Origin: Lentisphaeria bacterium
GTDB taxonomy: Bacteria > Verrucomicrobiota > Lentisphaeria > Oligosphaerales > Oligosphaeraceae
Direction of reading: 5' to 3'
Assembly: GCA_028706165.1 (NCBI GenBank)
Contig: JAQWBY010000003.1
Span: 1-42,107 of the forward strand
DNA length: 42,107 bases
The notes under the pieces are model-generated. The model worked only from the letters and a program-made list of their open reading frames with translations. It was not told where the DNA came from and ran no database searches. Position 1 is the first letter of the stretch. Each line of letters starts with the position of its first letter. The position numbers and the translations under genes were made by a program. Shown here one piece after another: positions 9,528-18,224 of this stretch.

Positions 9528-9566
9528 AGCCGCCTGATTATGCGTGTATGCGGCAGTCAGGCGGCT
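9528..9566. terminator. 10-bp stem-loop downstream of the DUF4838 gene
   Basis: agccgcctga ... tcaggcggct. Confidence 0.35.
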
Positions 9567-9640
9567 GATGGCTGCGGCTATTCGAGGATGATATCGCAGA
9601 AGCCCTGCGTGCGATGCCTGGTTGAGCCTACGTGCGGGCG

Positions 9641-11926
9641 CTATTTTACGAGTTGCATCGGGCAGAAGCTGGCGATGGAGTGGCCGGTGCTGTTGAAGAG
9701 GGGATAATAGCGCCGACGGTCGGTTGGTCCTTTGTATAGACGCACGACCGTTCCCCTGAGCGATTTGGTGGAAGTCGGATCATGGCCAAGGGTAGACCAG
9801 GGGATGCTGATGAGTGCGTTCCAGCCGTTTGCGGTGATGGCCGTGCGCGCCTCCCATGGCGCTGTTTCGTCGTTAGCGAAGCGGTTGCCGGCCGGATCAA
9901 CGACGAACTGGACGTAGCCCGGTGCGCCTTTGCTGGTAGTCAAAAAGAATTCGGCGCCTTCGCCGGCCGGGAATTGGTTGCGGCCGTGGAGGTTACGGTC
10001 GTAGGTCATTTGCGTTGGATCCGGGTAGGTGCATTGCAAGGCGATGTAGAGCTTGTCGTCGTCGTACAAAAAGCGCGCCGTGGTGGGATGGGGGACGGGC
10101 TCAGACTTGTTCAGTTCAATGAAGGTGGTATATGTGGGCGCCGCCTGCCAGGCTGGAGTGGAGAAGTCGAGTGACAGGTCTTGTTTTGTTGCACAGCGGC
10201 CAACGCGCAGACTGGGGACATTGTCAGCTATGGCAATCTGCTCGGCGAAGGTGTGTTGCAACGCGTCGAGCATTTTTCTGCTGTTGGGGTGCAGCTGGTG
10301 TTGTGCGGCGCGGGTGAGGGCCTCGCGGCAGGGTTCGATCAGGCCTGGTTCAACGACTGCCAGACGCCAGTTGCCCACGGCGCGGTCGTTCCAGCGCGAT
10401 TTGCCGGGGGTGGCCAGGAAGGCCTTTTCGATCATGGCGTAGAAGGCCTTGACGTCGTCGGCGGCGGGGCCGTAGACGCGGCGGAAGAATTCATCGCGCA
10501 GGCTGTTGACATCGACCTTCGGGTTCCAGTTGGCATTGGCCATGACCCAGAAGTATGGCGCGTTGACATTCCAGCTGGCGACGCCGTCCATGCGTGGGCC
10601 GACGGCGTCGCTGTACATTTCCGAGTAGGTGCGGCGGACACCGTAGCTGTTGACGAGACGCCAGTCGGCGATGGCGATGGCGTCCATGGGGCGTGGGAAG
10701 GGCCCGCAGAGCCCGAAGTATTCGCGCCAGGTCAGCTCGGTGGTGTTTTTCATCCAGCTCAGGAAGCGGCGGTAGTACTGAGCATTGTCGGGATCGTCGA
10801 TAGTGCGTTTGGAGTTCTTGTTGATGGGGCAGAAGGAGATACTGATGTTAGGCTCGACGGTGATGCGAGGCGGCGTTTCGGTGAAGAAGTAGCCGAAGGT
10901 CAGGAGGCGCTTGCCGGGGTAGCGGTTCTGGAAGTGCCGGGCGATCTGGTTGAGCCAGAGGAAGAACTGGGTCGAGCGGAAATCATCATCGGTAGGCGCG
11001 ACGCTGGTGCCGTCGGGGAGGGCGATGGGCTTGCTGCATTCCGGGCATTCGCAGCACTGCATGACGTCTTCGATCATGATGCGGTAGGTGCTGTAGTCGG
11101 GCGACTTGGCCACCTTGTTATCGAGCTCGCTGATGAAGGCGCGAGTCATGTCCGCATTGGTGAAACACAGCTGGGTGCGCATCCGGATCTGGCGTGGATC
11201 CTGACGGGCGCCTTTGAAGAAGGGGAAGAATTCGGGGTGGTCGGCGAAGTACTTGTCGCCGCGGATGTAGAGGCCGGTGAGATTGTGGCCGCCGCCAAAT
11301 TCGCGGACGCAGCCGAAGTGGCTGTTTTTGGGGTTATCGCTCATCGTGCTTGCCGACCAGTTGCTGCCCTGGCGGAACTGCCAGACGTTGCTTTCCATGC
11401 CGGGGCCGATCATCTGCCATCCGCGCAGGATGTATGCAGGCACGTCGATGAAGTCGGTGTCGGTTAGCGTCAGGTCGGCATTGGGGGTAAAGATGGTGCC
11501 GAACTCGGTGTTGGGGCGTGCCCAGATGATGTCGCTGTTGCGGAAGAGCAGCTTGTAGACGCCGGTGAGGACGCCTTTGGGCTGATTGCCCAGCACGGTC
11601 ACGGTTGTCCCCTGCTGGCGCACGGCGAAGCCGTCGCTGTCGCCGATCTGTTCGCGATCGGCGGCGAAGCCCTCTGGTTGCACGGCCAGGACGATGCGGC
11701 CGGCTGCGGGGCCGGGCGCCGGCAGAATCGGCAGCGTCGCGCCGGAGATCAAGGCGACATGCTCCTGCAATTCCTTGGCGGTGTAGGCGAGCACCGGGCC
11801 GGCGTCAGCCGGGCAGATGATCTCGGCGACCGGCTGACCGGACTTAGCCAGGGGCAGTGCGGCGTGGACACATGCCGATGAGAGCAGCGCTGCGGAACAT
11901 AGCAGAGTGGTCTGGAAGAATGACAT
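9641..11926 (-). CDS. DUF4838 domain-containing protein with C-terminal CBM9-like domain
   Basis: Signal peptide MSFFQTTLLCSAALLSSACVHA. AYTAKELQEHVALISGATLPI (GH20b-like N-domain), IMIEDVMQCCECPECSKP, LTFGYFFTETPPRITVEPNISISFCPINKNSKRTIDDPDN. C-terminal RFLYDDDKLYIALQCTYPD...EFFLTTSKGAPGYVQFVVDPAGN is CBM9-like. Confidence 0.75.
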   Translation of the reverse strand: MSFFQTTLLCSAALLSSACVHAALPLAKSGQPVAEIICPADAGPVLAYTAKELQEHVALISGATLPILPAPGPAAGRIVLAVQPEGFAADREQIGDSDGFAVRQQGTTVTVLGNQPKGVLTGVYKLLFRNSDIIWARPNTEFGTIFTPNADLTLTDTDFIDVPAYILRGWQMIGPGMESNVWQFRQGSNWSASTMSDNPKNSHFGCVREFGGGHNLTGLYIRGDKYFADHPEFFPFFKGARQDPRQIRMRTQLCFTNADMTRAFISELDNKVAKSPDYSTYRIMIEDVMQCCECPECSKPIALPDGTSVAPTDDDFRSTQFFLWLNQIARHFQNRYPGKRLLTFGYFFTETPPRITVEPNISISFCPINKNSKRTIDDPDNAQYYRRFLSWMKNTTELTWREYFGLCGPFPRPMDAIAIADWRLVNSYGVRRTYSEMYSDAVGPRMDGVASWNVNAPYFWVMANANWNPKVDVNSLRDEFFRRVYGPAADDVKAFYAMIEKAFLATPGKSRWNDRAVGNWRLAVVEPGLIEPCREALTRAAQHQLHPNSRKMLDALQHTFAEQIAIADNVPSLRVGRCATKQDLSLDFSTPAWQAAPTYTTFIELNKSEPVPHPTTARFLYDDDKLYIALQCTYPDPTQMTYDRNLHGRNQFPAGEGAEFFLTTSKGAPGYVQFVVDPAGNRFANDETAPWEARTAITANGWNALISIPWSTLGHDPTSTKSLRGTVVRLYKGPTDRRRYYPLFNSTGHSIASFCPMQLVK

Positions 11927-12285
11927 GGTTTTTCTCTTTACTGAAGCGGGTGATTGGGGGGGGGCGTGGCTAGCTTGCGACTATTAGGCGGCTGTGTCGG
12001 TGAAACAGGTGAAATGGCGTTGCTGCCCTTGTGGGGGCAGTGGCAGATGCCCAGCAAAGCGTCATCGCGGGATGCCGCATTCGCATGGCTCGAATAACAT
12101 CGTGCTGGCATGTGAAATATCCACGCAGAAAATCGATTTTATGGCGCTCCTGCTATGCAGCCAAGGCGGTCTTGGGGTGATCGCTGGGCTTGAAAACGCA
12201 GCTAGTGCGGGAATGCAGAAAGGCTATAACCGTTCCTGGCTGGAAACGGTGCCGTGCCCGGGTGATGTTAATATGGGTTGTGTGC

Positions 12286-12313
12286 TTGACCTCTCAACTT
12301 ACGTGCATATAAT
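12286..12313 (+). promoter_or_regulatory. Candidate sigma70-type promoter for the LRR protein
   Basis: TTGACC (12286-12291), 16-nt spacer, TATAAT (12308-12313), about 94 nt upstream of the ATG at 12407. Confidence 0.55.
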
Positions 12314-12406
12314 TTGAGTACGGTGCATTTGAGTGCGGCAATGTGGCGTGTTGCAGCAAGATATCCTGGTCAGGCAATGATTGGTGTTTTGTGAAAGGGG
12401 TGTGGT

Positions 12407-15400
12407 ATGAGCAATTATGTGCGTTCCATGTTGTTTGGAGTTGTCTTGCTCGTAGCGATGGGTTCGGCGTGGGCGGGGATTGATGGGACCTGGCGGCATT
12501 TAGCCTATGAAGTGGACACCATGCTGCATTGGTCGTCCTTGATCAATGCGTCGGGTACGCTCAATGGCACAATGAATTACGAGGAAATTCTTTCCGATGA
12601 AGATGGCGACAGTGGCACCGTTCCCTTGACGACGGTTTTTCATGAGCGCGGGGGGGTGACGGTTGATGTTGGCGGGGGCGAGGAAATCTGGAATTTGTAC
12701 CGCAATTTGGCTGAGGACGTCATGGGCGGCATTGGTGTTGATGAGGATGACGAGTTGGTGGCGTTGAAGCTGTTTGTGCAGCCGGCGACCAATCACAGCG
12801 CGGCGGATTTGGGGGGGCGCTGGCATGTCCGGCGTTTGCTTTTTGAGCCGGGTGCGCCGGCTTTTGTCGGCTACGGCAAAGCCGAGGGCAGCCTCAATGG
12901 CGTGATGACATCGCGTTGGGAATACAGCCCGATGGAGACGGCCGAGAAAGAGCTCGTCGTGAGCAGTACGATTACGGCTGCCGGCGTGGTGTCGTTAACG
13001 GTACGGGTGCCGGTGACGGGGGCTCGTGGCGAGCTGGAGGATTTTAGCTACACGGGTTACATGAATGCCAGTCGTGATGTCATCATCAGCACGAGCGCGC
13101 CCAATGCTGCCGAGGCGAACTGGAATTTGCTGGTGTTGGTCAAGCAGGCAGCGGCATACAGTCGGGCGGATCTGGCCGGCACCTGGGCGATGGCGCAGAT
13201 GTGGGTCGGGCCGGATGGCATGGATGATGCTGCTTTAGATCCGGAATACGCCGGCTACTCGCGGGGCATTGGCGCACTCAATGGCCGTTTTAATATTGAA
13301 GAAAGCGGCGATGTTTATTCCGGCTGGCGCGGTGAGCGTGAGATCGTCGGTCTAAAATCTTTTGTGTATAGCGACGGTCAGGTCAAGATGATGTCTATGG
13401 ACGGCGGTCAGCCTCTTTCCGGGCAGATGAACGCCTCAAAGAATGTCATCGTCTGTGCTGATAACTCTGATGGCGATGTCAATTACAGTGTCTTTGTGAA
13501 AGTAAGCGAAGACGGCTTTGGTGATTTCACTTACTCCGTTGCTGGCGGCAAGGCGACGGTGACGGGCTATGACGGCGCCGGCGTGGCGGTGGTGCCGGCG
13601 ACCTACAATGGCGTGCCGGTGACGGCCATTGCCGATGGCGCTTTTGCCAATAACCCGTGGTTGTTCAACGTGGTCATGCCGGCGTCGATAACGCGCATTG
13701 GCGCGGATGCGTTCCGTGGCTGCGTCGGTCTGGAGTGGCTGACAATGCCGGCGGGGCTGCAGAGCATCGGCGCAGGCGCTTTCAACGGCTGTGAGAACCT
13801 TGCGGCGATCTTCTTCAAGGGTGGGCGGCCTACGGCAGATGGCGTACTTGGTTCGTCGGCCATAGGTGGTTTTGCTGAGGGCAATTCCGGCTGGGGAGAC
13901 AGTGCCGGCGAAATGCTTGGCGGCTTGGCCGTGACGCGGATCAATTATGCCCCGGAGAGCGATTTTGAGACGTACGAGATTCCCATTGGCGTGTCGCTGA
14001 CGCGCTACAAGGGCAATGCCGAATATGTGAATGTGCCACCAACGATTGGCGGCAAGTCCGTGATAACTTTGGGTAAAGACCTTTTTGCCTACCGGCCTGA
14101 AATCCGCCTGCTGATTTTGCCGGAGAATTTGCTTGAGATTGGTCAGGGCAGCATGGCGTCCTGTGACAATTTGCGCACCGTGATTTTGCCGTCGACGTTG
14201 CAGAGCATCGGCGAGTACGCGCTGGAGGACAACGAAAGCCTTCTTTTCGTAGACATTCCGGAGGGTGTTGCGCAGCTTGAACCCGAGGTCTTTCTGGACT
14301 GCTCGCAGCTGGTTTCGGTAAGCATGCCGACGACCATGAATTACATTGGCGACTTCGCCTTTTCGGGCTGTTCACTGTTAGGCAGTATGAGCATCCCAGC
14401 GCCGGTAATGTACATTGGCGATGGTGCATTTACGGGCTGTAATTCATTGGTGCGATTCATTGTTGACGCGGAAAATGATTTTTTTGCGTCCACGGCTGAC
14501 GGCGTCTTGTGCGACAAGGCGCTGGCTAGGCTCATCCAATATCCAGCGGGGCGACTAGGTCCCTATGCCATACCGGCTTCGGTGACGGGCATTGCCCCCT
14601 GGGCGTTTCATTCCGCAAGACTGCAAAGTATTGACATAGGTGCCACGATTGTATCGATTGGCGCTGGTGCCTTTGCCTTATGTGACGAACTGCAGGTGAT
14701 CAACGTCGCAGCGACCAATGCGCAGTTCAGCAGTGTGGACGGCGTGCTATTCAGCAAGGACGGCACGGCGCTGTTGCAGTACCCCGGTGGGGTGGCCGGT
14801 GCTTACAGCGTACCCCTTGGCGTGACTAACATCGGTGCCTTTGCCTTTGCGGGTTGCTGGCGCTTGAGCGGCATTGAGTTGGGTAGCGGCGTGCAGACCA
14901 TTGGTGTGTGGGCCTTTGCTGAGTGTATGGCTCTGCGCGAAGTGGCTTTGCCGGCGGGATTGCAGCGTATTGAGGAAAGCACTTTTGAAAGTTGCCATTC
15001 CCTGCAAAACGTGGCCATACCGGGCAGCGTCACCTTCATTGGCGAATCGGCGTTTGAGGACTGTTACAGCCTCCGCCAAATCGTTATTCCGGAAGGTGTG
15101 CTCAGCATTGGTGAAGATGCTTTTGACAACTGCGTGCAGCTGCAGGCGATTGTGGTGCCCGACAGCGTGACTGAGCTTGGCGAAGGCGCTTTTGCCGAGT
15201 GTGAGCGTTTGGAAACGGTGGTGTTGGGACGCGGCGTGACGGTCATTCCCTACGATTGCTTTTATGGTTGTTCATCGCTGCGGGAGGTCACGATCCGTGG
15301 CCCCCTGGCTGAAATCGGCGAGTATGCGTTTATATATTGCGAGTCTCTGCCGAACTTTGTTGTACCGGCGACGGTGACGATGATTGACACCTTTGCCTTT

Positions 15401-16162
15401 TGGGACTGCCCCAGTCTGGCCAGCATCGAGTTCATGGGGGCCGCGCCGCAGATTGGCTGGCAGCCATTCCCGAATACTCTCACCACACTACTTTACTATT
15501 GGAACAGCCAGGATGGCTGGAATCCTCCTGATCAGACTTGGAATCTGTATATCGACCAGCTGCAAGGGCGGGATCGGACCTTCCGGGTGGTGTTTACCAC
15601 CGGTGGCGCGGGCGTGCGTACGGGTGGTGGTGAGCTGGTGCAGGATGTCGTGGAGGGGCAGCAGGCAGTCCCGCCGGACCTGCAGACAGTCGGGCCGGCA
15701 TGGACTTTGCGTGAATGGGAGCCGCAGCCGGGAGTTATTACTGCCGACACCACTTATCGAGCACTGTACGCGTACCACTACGAATTACCTAGTGGCTGGG
15801 ATCTCATTGGTGCTCCGCTACAGCCGCGAGCAGAGCCGGTATATGATAATTTTGGGCAAGGCGTCACTGGCTTTGACGCTGCCGGCAGGCAATATGTTCA
15901 CCCGAACACCATCGCCGTGGGCAAAGCCTACTGGATTTTCACCGAGGCGGATGAGCCCGCTGACTTACTTGGCTATTCGCCGAGCGATAGCGGCCTCAAT
16001 GAGTTGCTGCCCGCTGGCTGGAATTTTGTTAGTCCAGCCTTGCCGGTGGCGGGCCTACCGGAAGGCGTCGAGGCTGCTTGGGAATGGACTGGTCAGACCT
16101 ACCAGATGTGCACTCAGATCGTGCCCGGCCGTGGCTACTGGTTGTATCAGTCGCAACAGTGA
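12407..16162 (+). CDS. Secreted BspA-type leucine-rich-repeat (LRR_5) protein, 1251 aa
   Basis: Signal peptide. Many ~23-aa repeats of the form 'IGxxAFxxCxxLxxIxIPxxVTxIG' (e.g. VTFIGESAFEDCYSLRQIVIPEGVLSIGEDAFDNC), then an InlB-B-like region and a C-terminal W/G-rich domain (PSGWDLIGAPL...GRGYWLY). Confidence 0.85.
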   Translation: MSNYVRSMLFGVVLLVAMGSAWAGIDGTWRHLAYEVDTMLHWSSLINASGTLNGTMNYEEILSDEDGDSGTVPLTTVFHERGGVTVDVGGGEEIWNLYRNLAEDVMGGIGVDEDDELVALKLFVQPATNHSAADLGGRWHVRRLLFEPGAPAFVGYGKAEGSLNGVMTSRWEYSPMETAEKELVVSSTITAAGVVSLTVRVPVTGARGELEDFSYTGYMNASRDVIISTSAPNAAEANWNLLVLVKQAAAYSRADLAGTWAMAQMWVGPDGMDDAALDPEYAGYSRGIGALNGRFNIEESGDVYSGWRGEREIVGLKSFVYSDGQVKMMSMDGGQPLSGQMNASKNVIVCADNSDGDVNYSVFVKVSEDGFGDFTYSVAGGKATVTGYDGAGVAVVPATYNGVPVTAIADGAFANNPWLFNVVMPASITRIGADAFRGCVGLEWLTMPAGLQSIGAGAFNGCENLAAIFFKGGRPTADGVLGSSAIGGFAEGNSGWGDSAGEMLGGLAVTRINYAPESDFETYEIPIGVSLTRYKGNAEYVNVPPTIGGKSVITLGKDLFAYRPEIRLLILPENLLEIGQGSMASCDNLRTVILPSTLQSIGEYALEDNESLLFVDIPEGVAQLEPEVFLDCSQLVSVSMPTTMNYIGDFAFSGCSLLGSMSIPAPVMYIGDGAFTGCNSLVRFIVDAENDFFASTADGVLCDKALARLIQYPAGRLGPYAIPASVTGIAPWAFHSARLQSIDIGATIVSIGAGAFALCDELQVINVAATNAQFSSVDGVLFSKDGTALLQYPGGVAGAYSVPLGVTNIGAFAFAGCWRLSGIELGSGVQTIGVWAFAECMALREVALPAGLQRIEESTFESCHSLQNVAIPGSVTFIGESAFEDCYSLRQIVIPEGVLSIGEDAFDNCVQLQAIVVPDSVTELGEGAFAECERLETVVLGRGVTVIPYDCFYGCSSLREVTIRGPLAEIGEYAFIYCESLPNFVVPATVTMIDTFAFWDCPSLASIEFMGAAPQIGWQPFPNTLTTLLYYWNSQDGWNPPDQTWNLYIDQLQGRDRTFRVVFTTGGAGVRTGGGELVQDVVEGQQAVPPDLQTVGPAWTLREWEPQPGVITADTTYRALYAYHYELPSGWDLIGAPLQPRAEPVYDNFGQGVTGFDAAGRQYVHPNTIAVGKAYWIFTEADEPADLLGYSPSDSGLNELLPAGWNFVSPALPVAGLPEGVEAAWEWTGQTYQMCTQIVPGRGYWLYQSQQ

Positions 16163-16177
16163 TGTGATTGGACGTAA

Positions 16178-16226
16178 AAAACGCACGGCCCCGCTTGGCG
16201 CGATGTCAGGTGGGGCCGTGCGTTTT
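16178..16226. terminator. Bidirectional terminator-like hairpin between convergent genes
   Basis: aaaacgcacggcccc (16178-16192) pairs perfectly with ggggccgtgcgtttt (16212-16226). A/T tracts on both flanks. Lies between stops at 16162(+) and 16259(-). Confidence 0.75.
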
Positions 16227-16258
16227 GTGATGGGAAGGGCAGAGGCGAGAGAGGGCTG

Positions 16259-17041
16259 TTACGCATTGTGGTTCGGCCCGGCGGCCTTCTTGGCCACGAA
16301 GAGATGCGAGTACGACTTGCCGATGGCCATGTCGTCGGGGTAGGCGACCAGGTAGGCGAACTGGCTGATGACGATAGGGTCTTGGAAGAGCGGGTTTTTA
16401 GCGGTACTGAAGTCGATGCGTTTTTTGGTCACCAGCTTGGCTTCGCGGATGGAGAGGATATTGCAGAGGCCCTGGCCGAGGACGCGCTGCAGCGTGAAGC
16501 CGTGGGTGTTCAGCATCGCTTCGACGGCGTCGCGCGCGAAGATGTGCCGGTGATAGGGGTTGGTGGACGCGCCGTCGTCGCCGGTGCGTTCATAGCGCGG
16601 GTTGGGAACCGAGATGAGGAGGGTGCCGGACGGTTTGAGGGCACGGGCCAGCAGGCGCAGCAGGGCGTCTGGATGGTTGACGTGCTCGAGGATCTCGAAG
16701 GCGACGGCGAGGTCGTAGCGGTCGGGTGCGCAGGGGGACTCAGCGGCTGTGTTGTCGGCATCAAAAAGCCGGTAGGCGATATTGCGCGCGTGGTGGTGGG
16801 TTCGGGCATCGGCGAGGTAGTCGGCATTGACATCGAAGGCATCGACCTGCCGTGCGGCCTGAGCGAGGATGGCGCTGCCGTAGCCGTTGGCACAACCGAA
16901 ATCCGCTACCGTGCAGGTACCGTTTTGGATTTTGTTGATCGTGTCCTTGGCGAAGAGATAACGCCCGAGGTGCTCGATTTTGACCCAAAAGCACGGGTCT
17001 TCCTGCATAAACGGATCGATGAATTCGCGGTCAATCCACAT
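16259..17041 (-). CDS. Class I SAM-dependent methyltransferase
   Basis: TVADFGCANGYGSAILAQAARQVDAFDVNADYLADAR (motif I), DRYDLAVAFEILEHVNHPDALLRLLARALKPSGTLLISVPNP. Confidence 0.85.
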   Translation of the reverse strand: MWIDREFIDPFMQEDPCFWVKIEHLGRYLFAKDTINKIQNGTCTVADFGCANGYGSAILAQAARQVDAFDVNADYLADARTHHHARNIAYRLFDADNTAAESPCAPDRYDLAVAFEILEHVNHPDALLRLLARALKPSGTLLISVPNPRYERTGDDGASTNPYHRHIFARDAVEAMLNTHGFTLQRVLGQGLCNILSIREAKLVTKKRIDFSTAKNPLFQDPIVISQFAYLVAYPDDMAIGKSYSHLFVAKKAAGPNHNA

Positions 17042-17133
17042 GTGTGGGTCCTATTTTGGCGCCATTGTGGAGAAGGTCGGTGGGTTGTAGGCGTGTCGTT
17101 TGCCTAAGGTAATGTCGGCGACGGCACATGCCA

Positions 17134-17546
17134 GCGGTATCCCTGGCCGCGAAGCGGCAGAAGCGCTGAAAGCGCGAGACATACCAGGCCCAGGGCAAGC
17201 ACGCTGAAAGCGTGCGCCGCCCTGGGTACAACGGCGACTTTGTTCGTGTTCCTCGGCCCCTTTTGCCCCAGTCGGCGAAGCTGACTGGGACAAAAGGGGC
17301 AATGGAACTCACTTGCTTGCTGCGGCAATTTTGCGCTGTGCCCCTTCGTCGCAGGTCTTTTAGGCCGCCCCTTCAGGGCTCTTTTGGGTTGGGACACCTT
17401 ACCCAGGGCGACGCGCCCTGCGGGCGCTTGCCCTGGGCTATCTTAGGGCGCACCTTCGGTGCTCAAAACCTCGGCGAATGACCTTGTGCATGATTACCAA
17501 TCAACTCATCGCCGGCGATTGCCGCATGCTATGTGAAGAGCATTGC
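17134..17546 (-). repeat. Multi-hairpin intergenic repeat, copy 1 (reverse orientation relative to copy 2)
   Basis: Reverse-complement similarity to 35835-36223, including cccagggc...gccctggg hairpins, the 45-bp hairpin at 17256-17300, cctcggcgaatg and gtgaagagcattg. Confidence 0.75.
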
Positions 17547-17547
17547 T

Positions 17548-17661
17548 CCTATGAAATCCGCTGCCTGGTTGGCCACCCATGTGTAATGGCTGGGCGGCGG
17601 TTCGCCGCCCAGCCATTGGACCTTGCTTTCCGCCGACCTTTGCGGCAGCGGGTTTCATAGG
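17548..17661. repeat. Nested inverted repeat: 18-bp outer arms (one mismatch) enclosing a perfect 15-bp hairpin
   Basis: Outer cctatgaaatccgctgcc (17548-17565) / ggcagcgggtttcatagg (17644-17661). Inner aatggctgggcggcg-gtt-cgccgcccagccatt (17585-17617). Confidence 0.7.
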
Positions 17662-18030
17662 CGCCATTGATACCGTGTGGACCACGGCTAAAGCGCAGCC
17701 CGCTTCGTGCGCGCGACCTTATAGGATGGGGGCCCCCTACGGTGGGGGGGCTGATTTCAAGAACCGCAGGAAAAATAGTCAAAAACTCGCCCTTTGACAA
17801 GTAAAAAAGACACCGAATAACAGCAAATTGTGGATCAGGATGATTTGAGCTGTCTTGTTCGTGTGATTTGGGCATTCATCGTTGTGAGTTCTGGTGAACC
17901 GATCGCGTCGCTCAGATGCCCGCTTTATTGCGGCGGTGAGCGACATTCCACCTTAGTCATGTCCCTCTTGTGCGCAGGTCGGCGGCGCTGGCAATAACGG
18001 CGTCTCAATGACTGTCCGACGACGCGAAAA

Positions 18031-18106
18031 GGTACTCGTTCAGTAACCACCCCGACGGAGAAAACCCCGGGGTTTTTCCCACCGGGGTGGTTACTGAACG
18101 AGTACC
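18031..18106. repeat. Perfect 24-bp inverted repeat with nested 16-bp palindrome
   Basis: ggtactcgttcagtaaccaccccg (18031-18054) ... aaaaccccggggtttt (18061-18076) ... cggggtggttactgaacgagtacc (18083-18106). Confidence 0.85.
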
Positions 18107-18224
18107 GAGGCAGGGGTAATTACGGTTGCGGGGCATTTTGGAAACGGGGTAAAGCCCGTATATTATGCCGCTTGGTTCCGGGTGTCTTTCATGGCGAGTT
18201 CACAATAACGATGAGGTGGCGAAC

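Noticed and set aside
13600-15450. Internal repeats in the 1251-aa protein
   Set aside because: Explained by the ~23-aa BspA-type leucine-rich repeats; not a separate DNA element.
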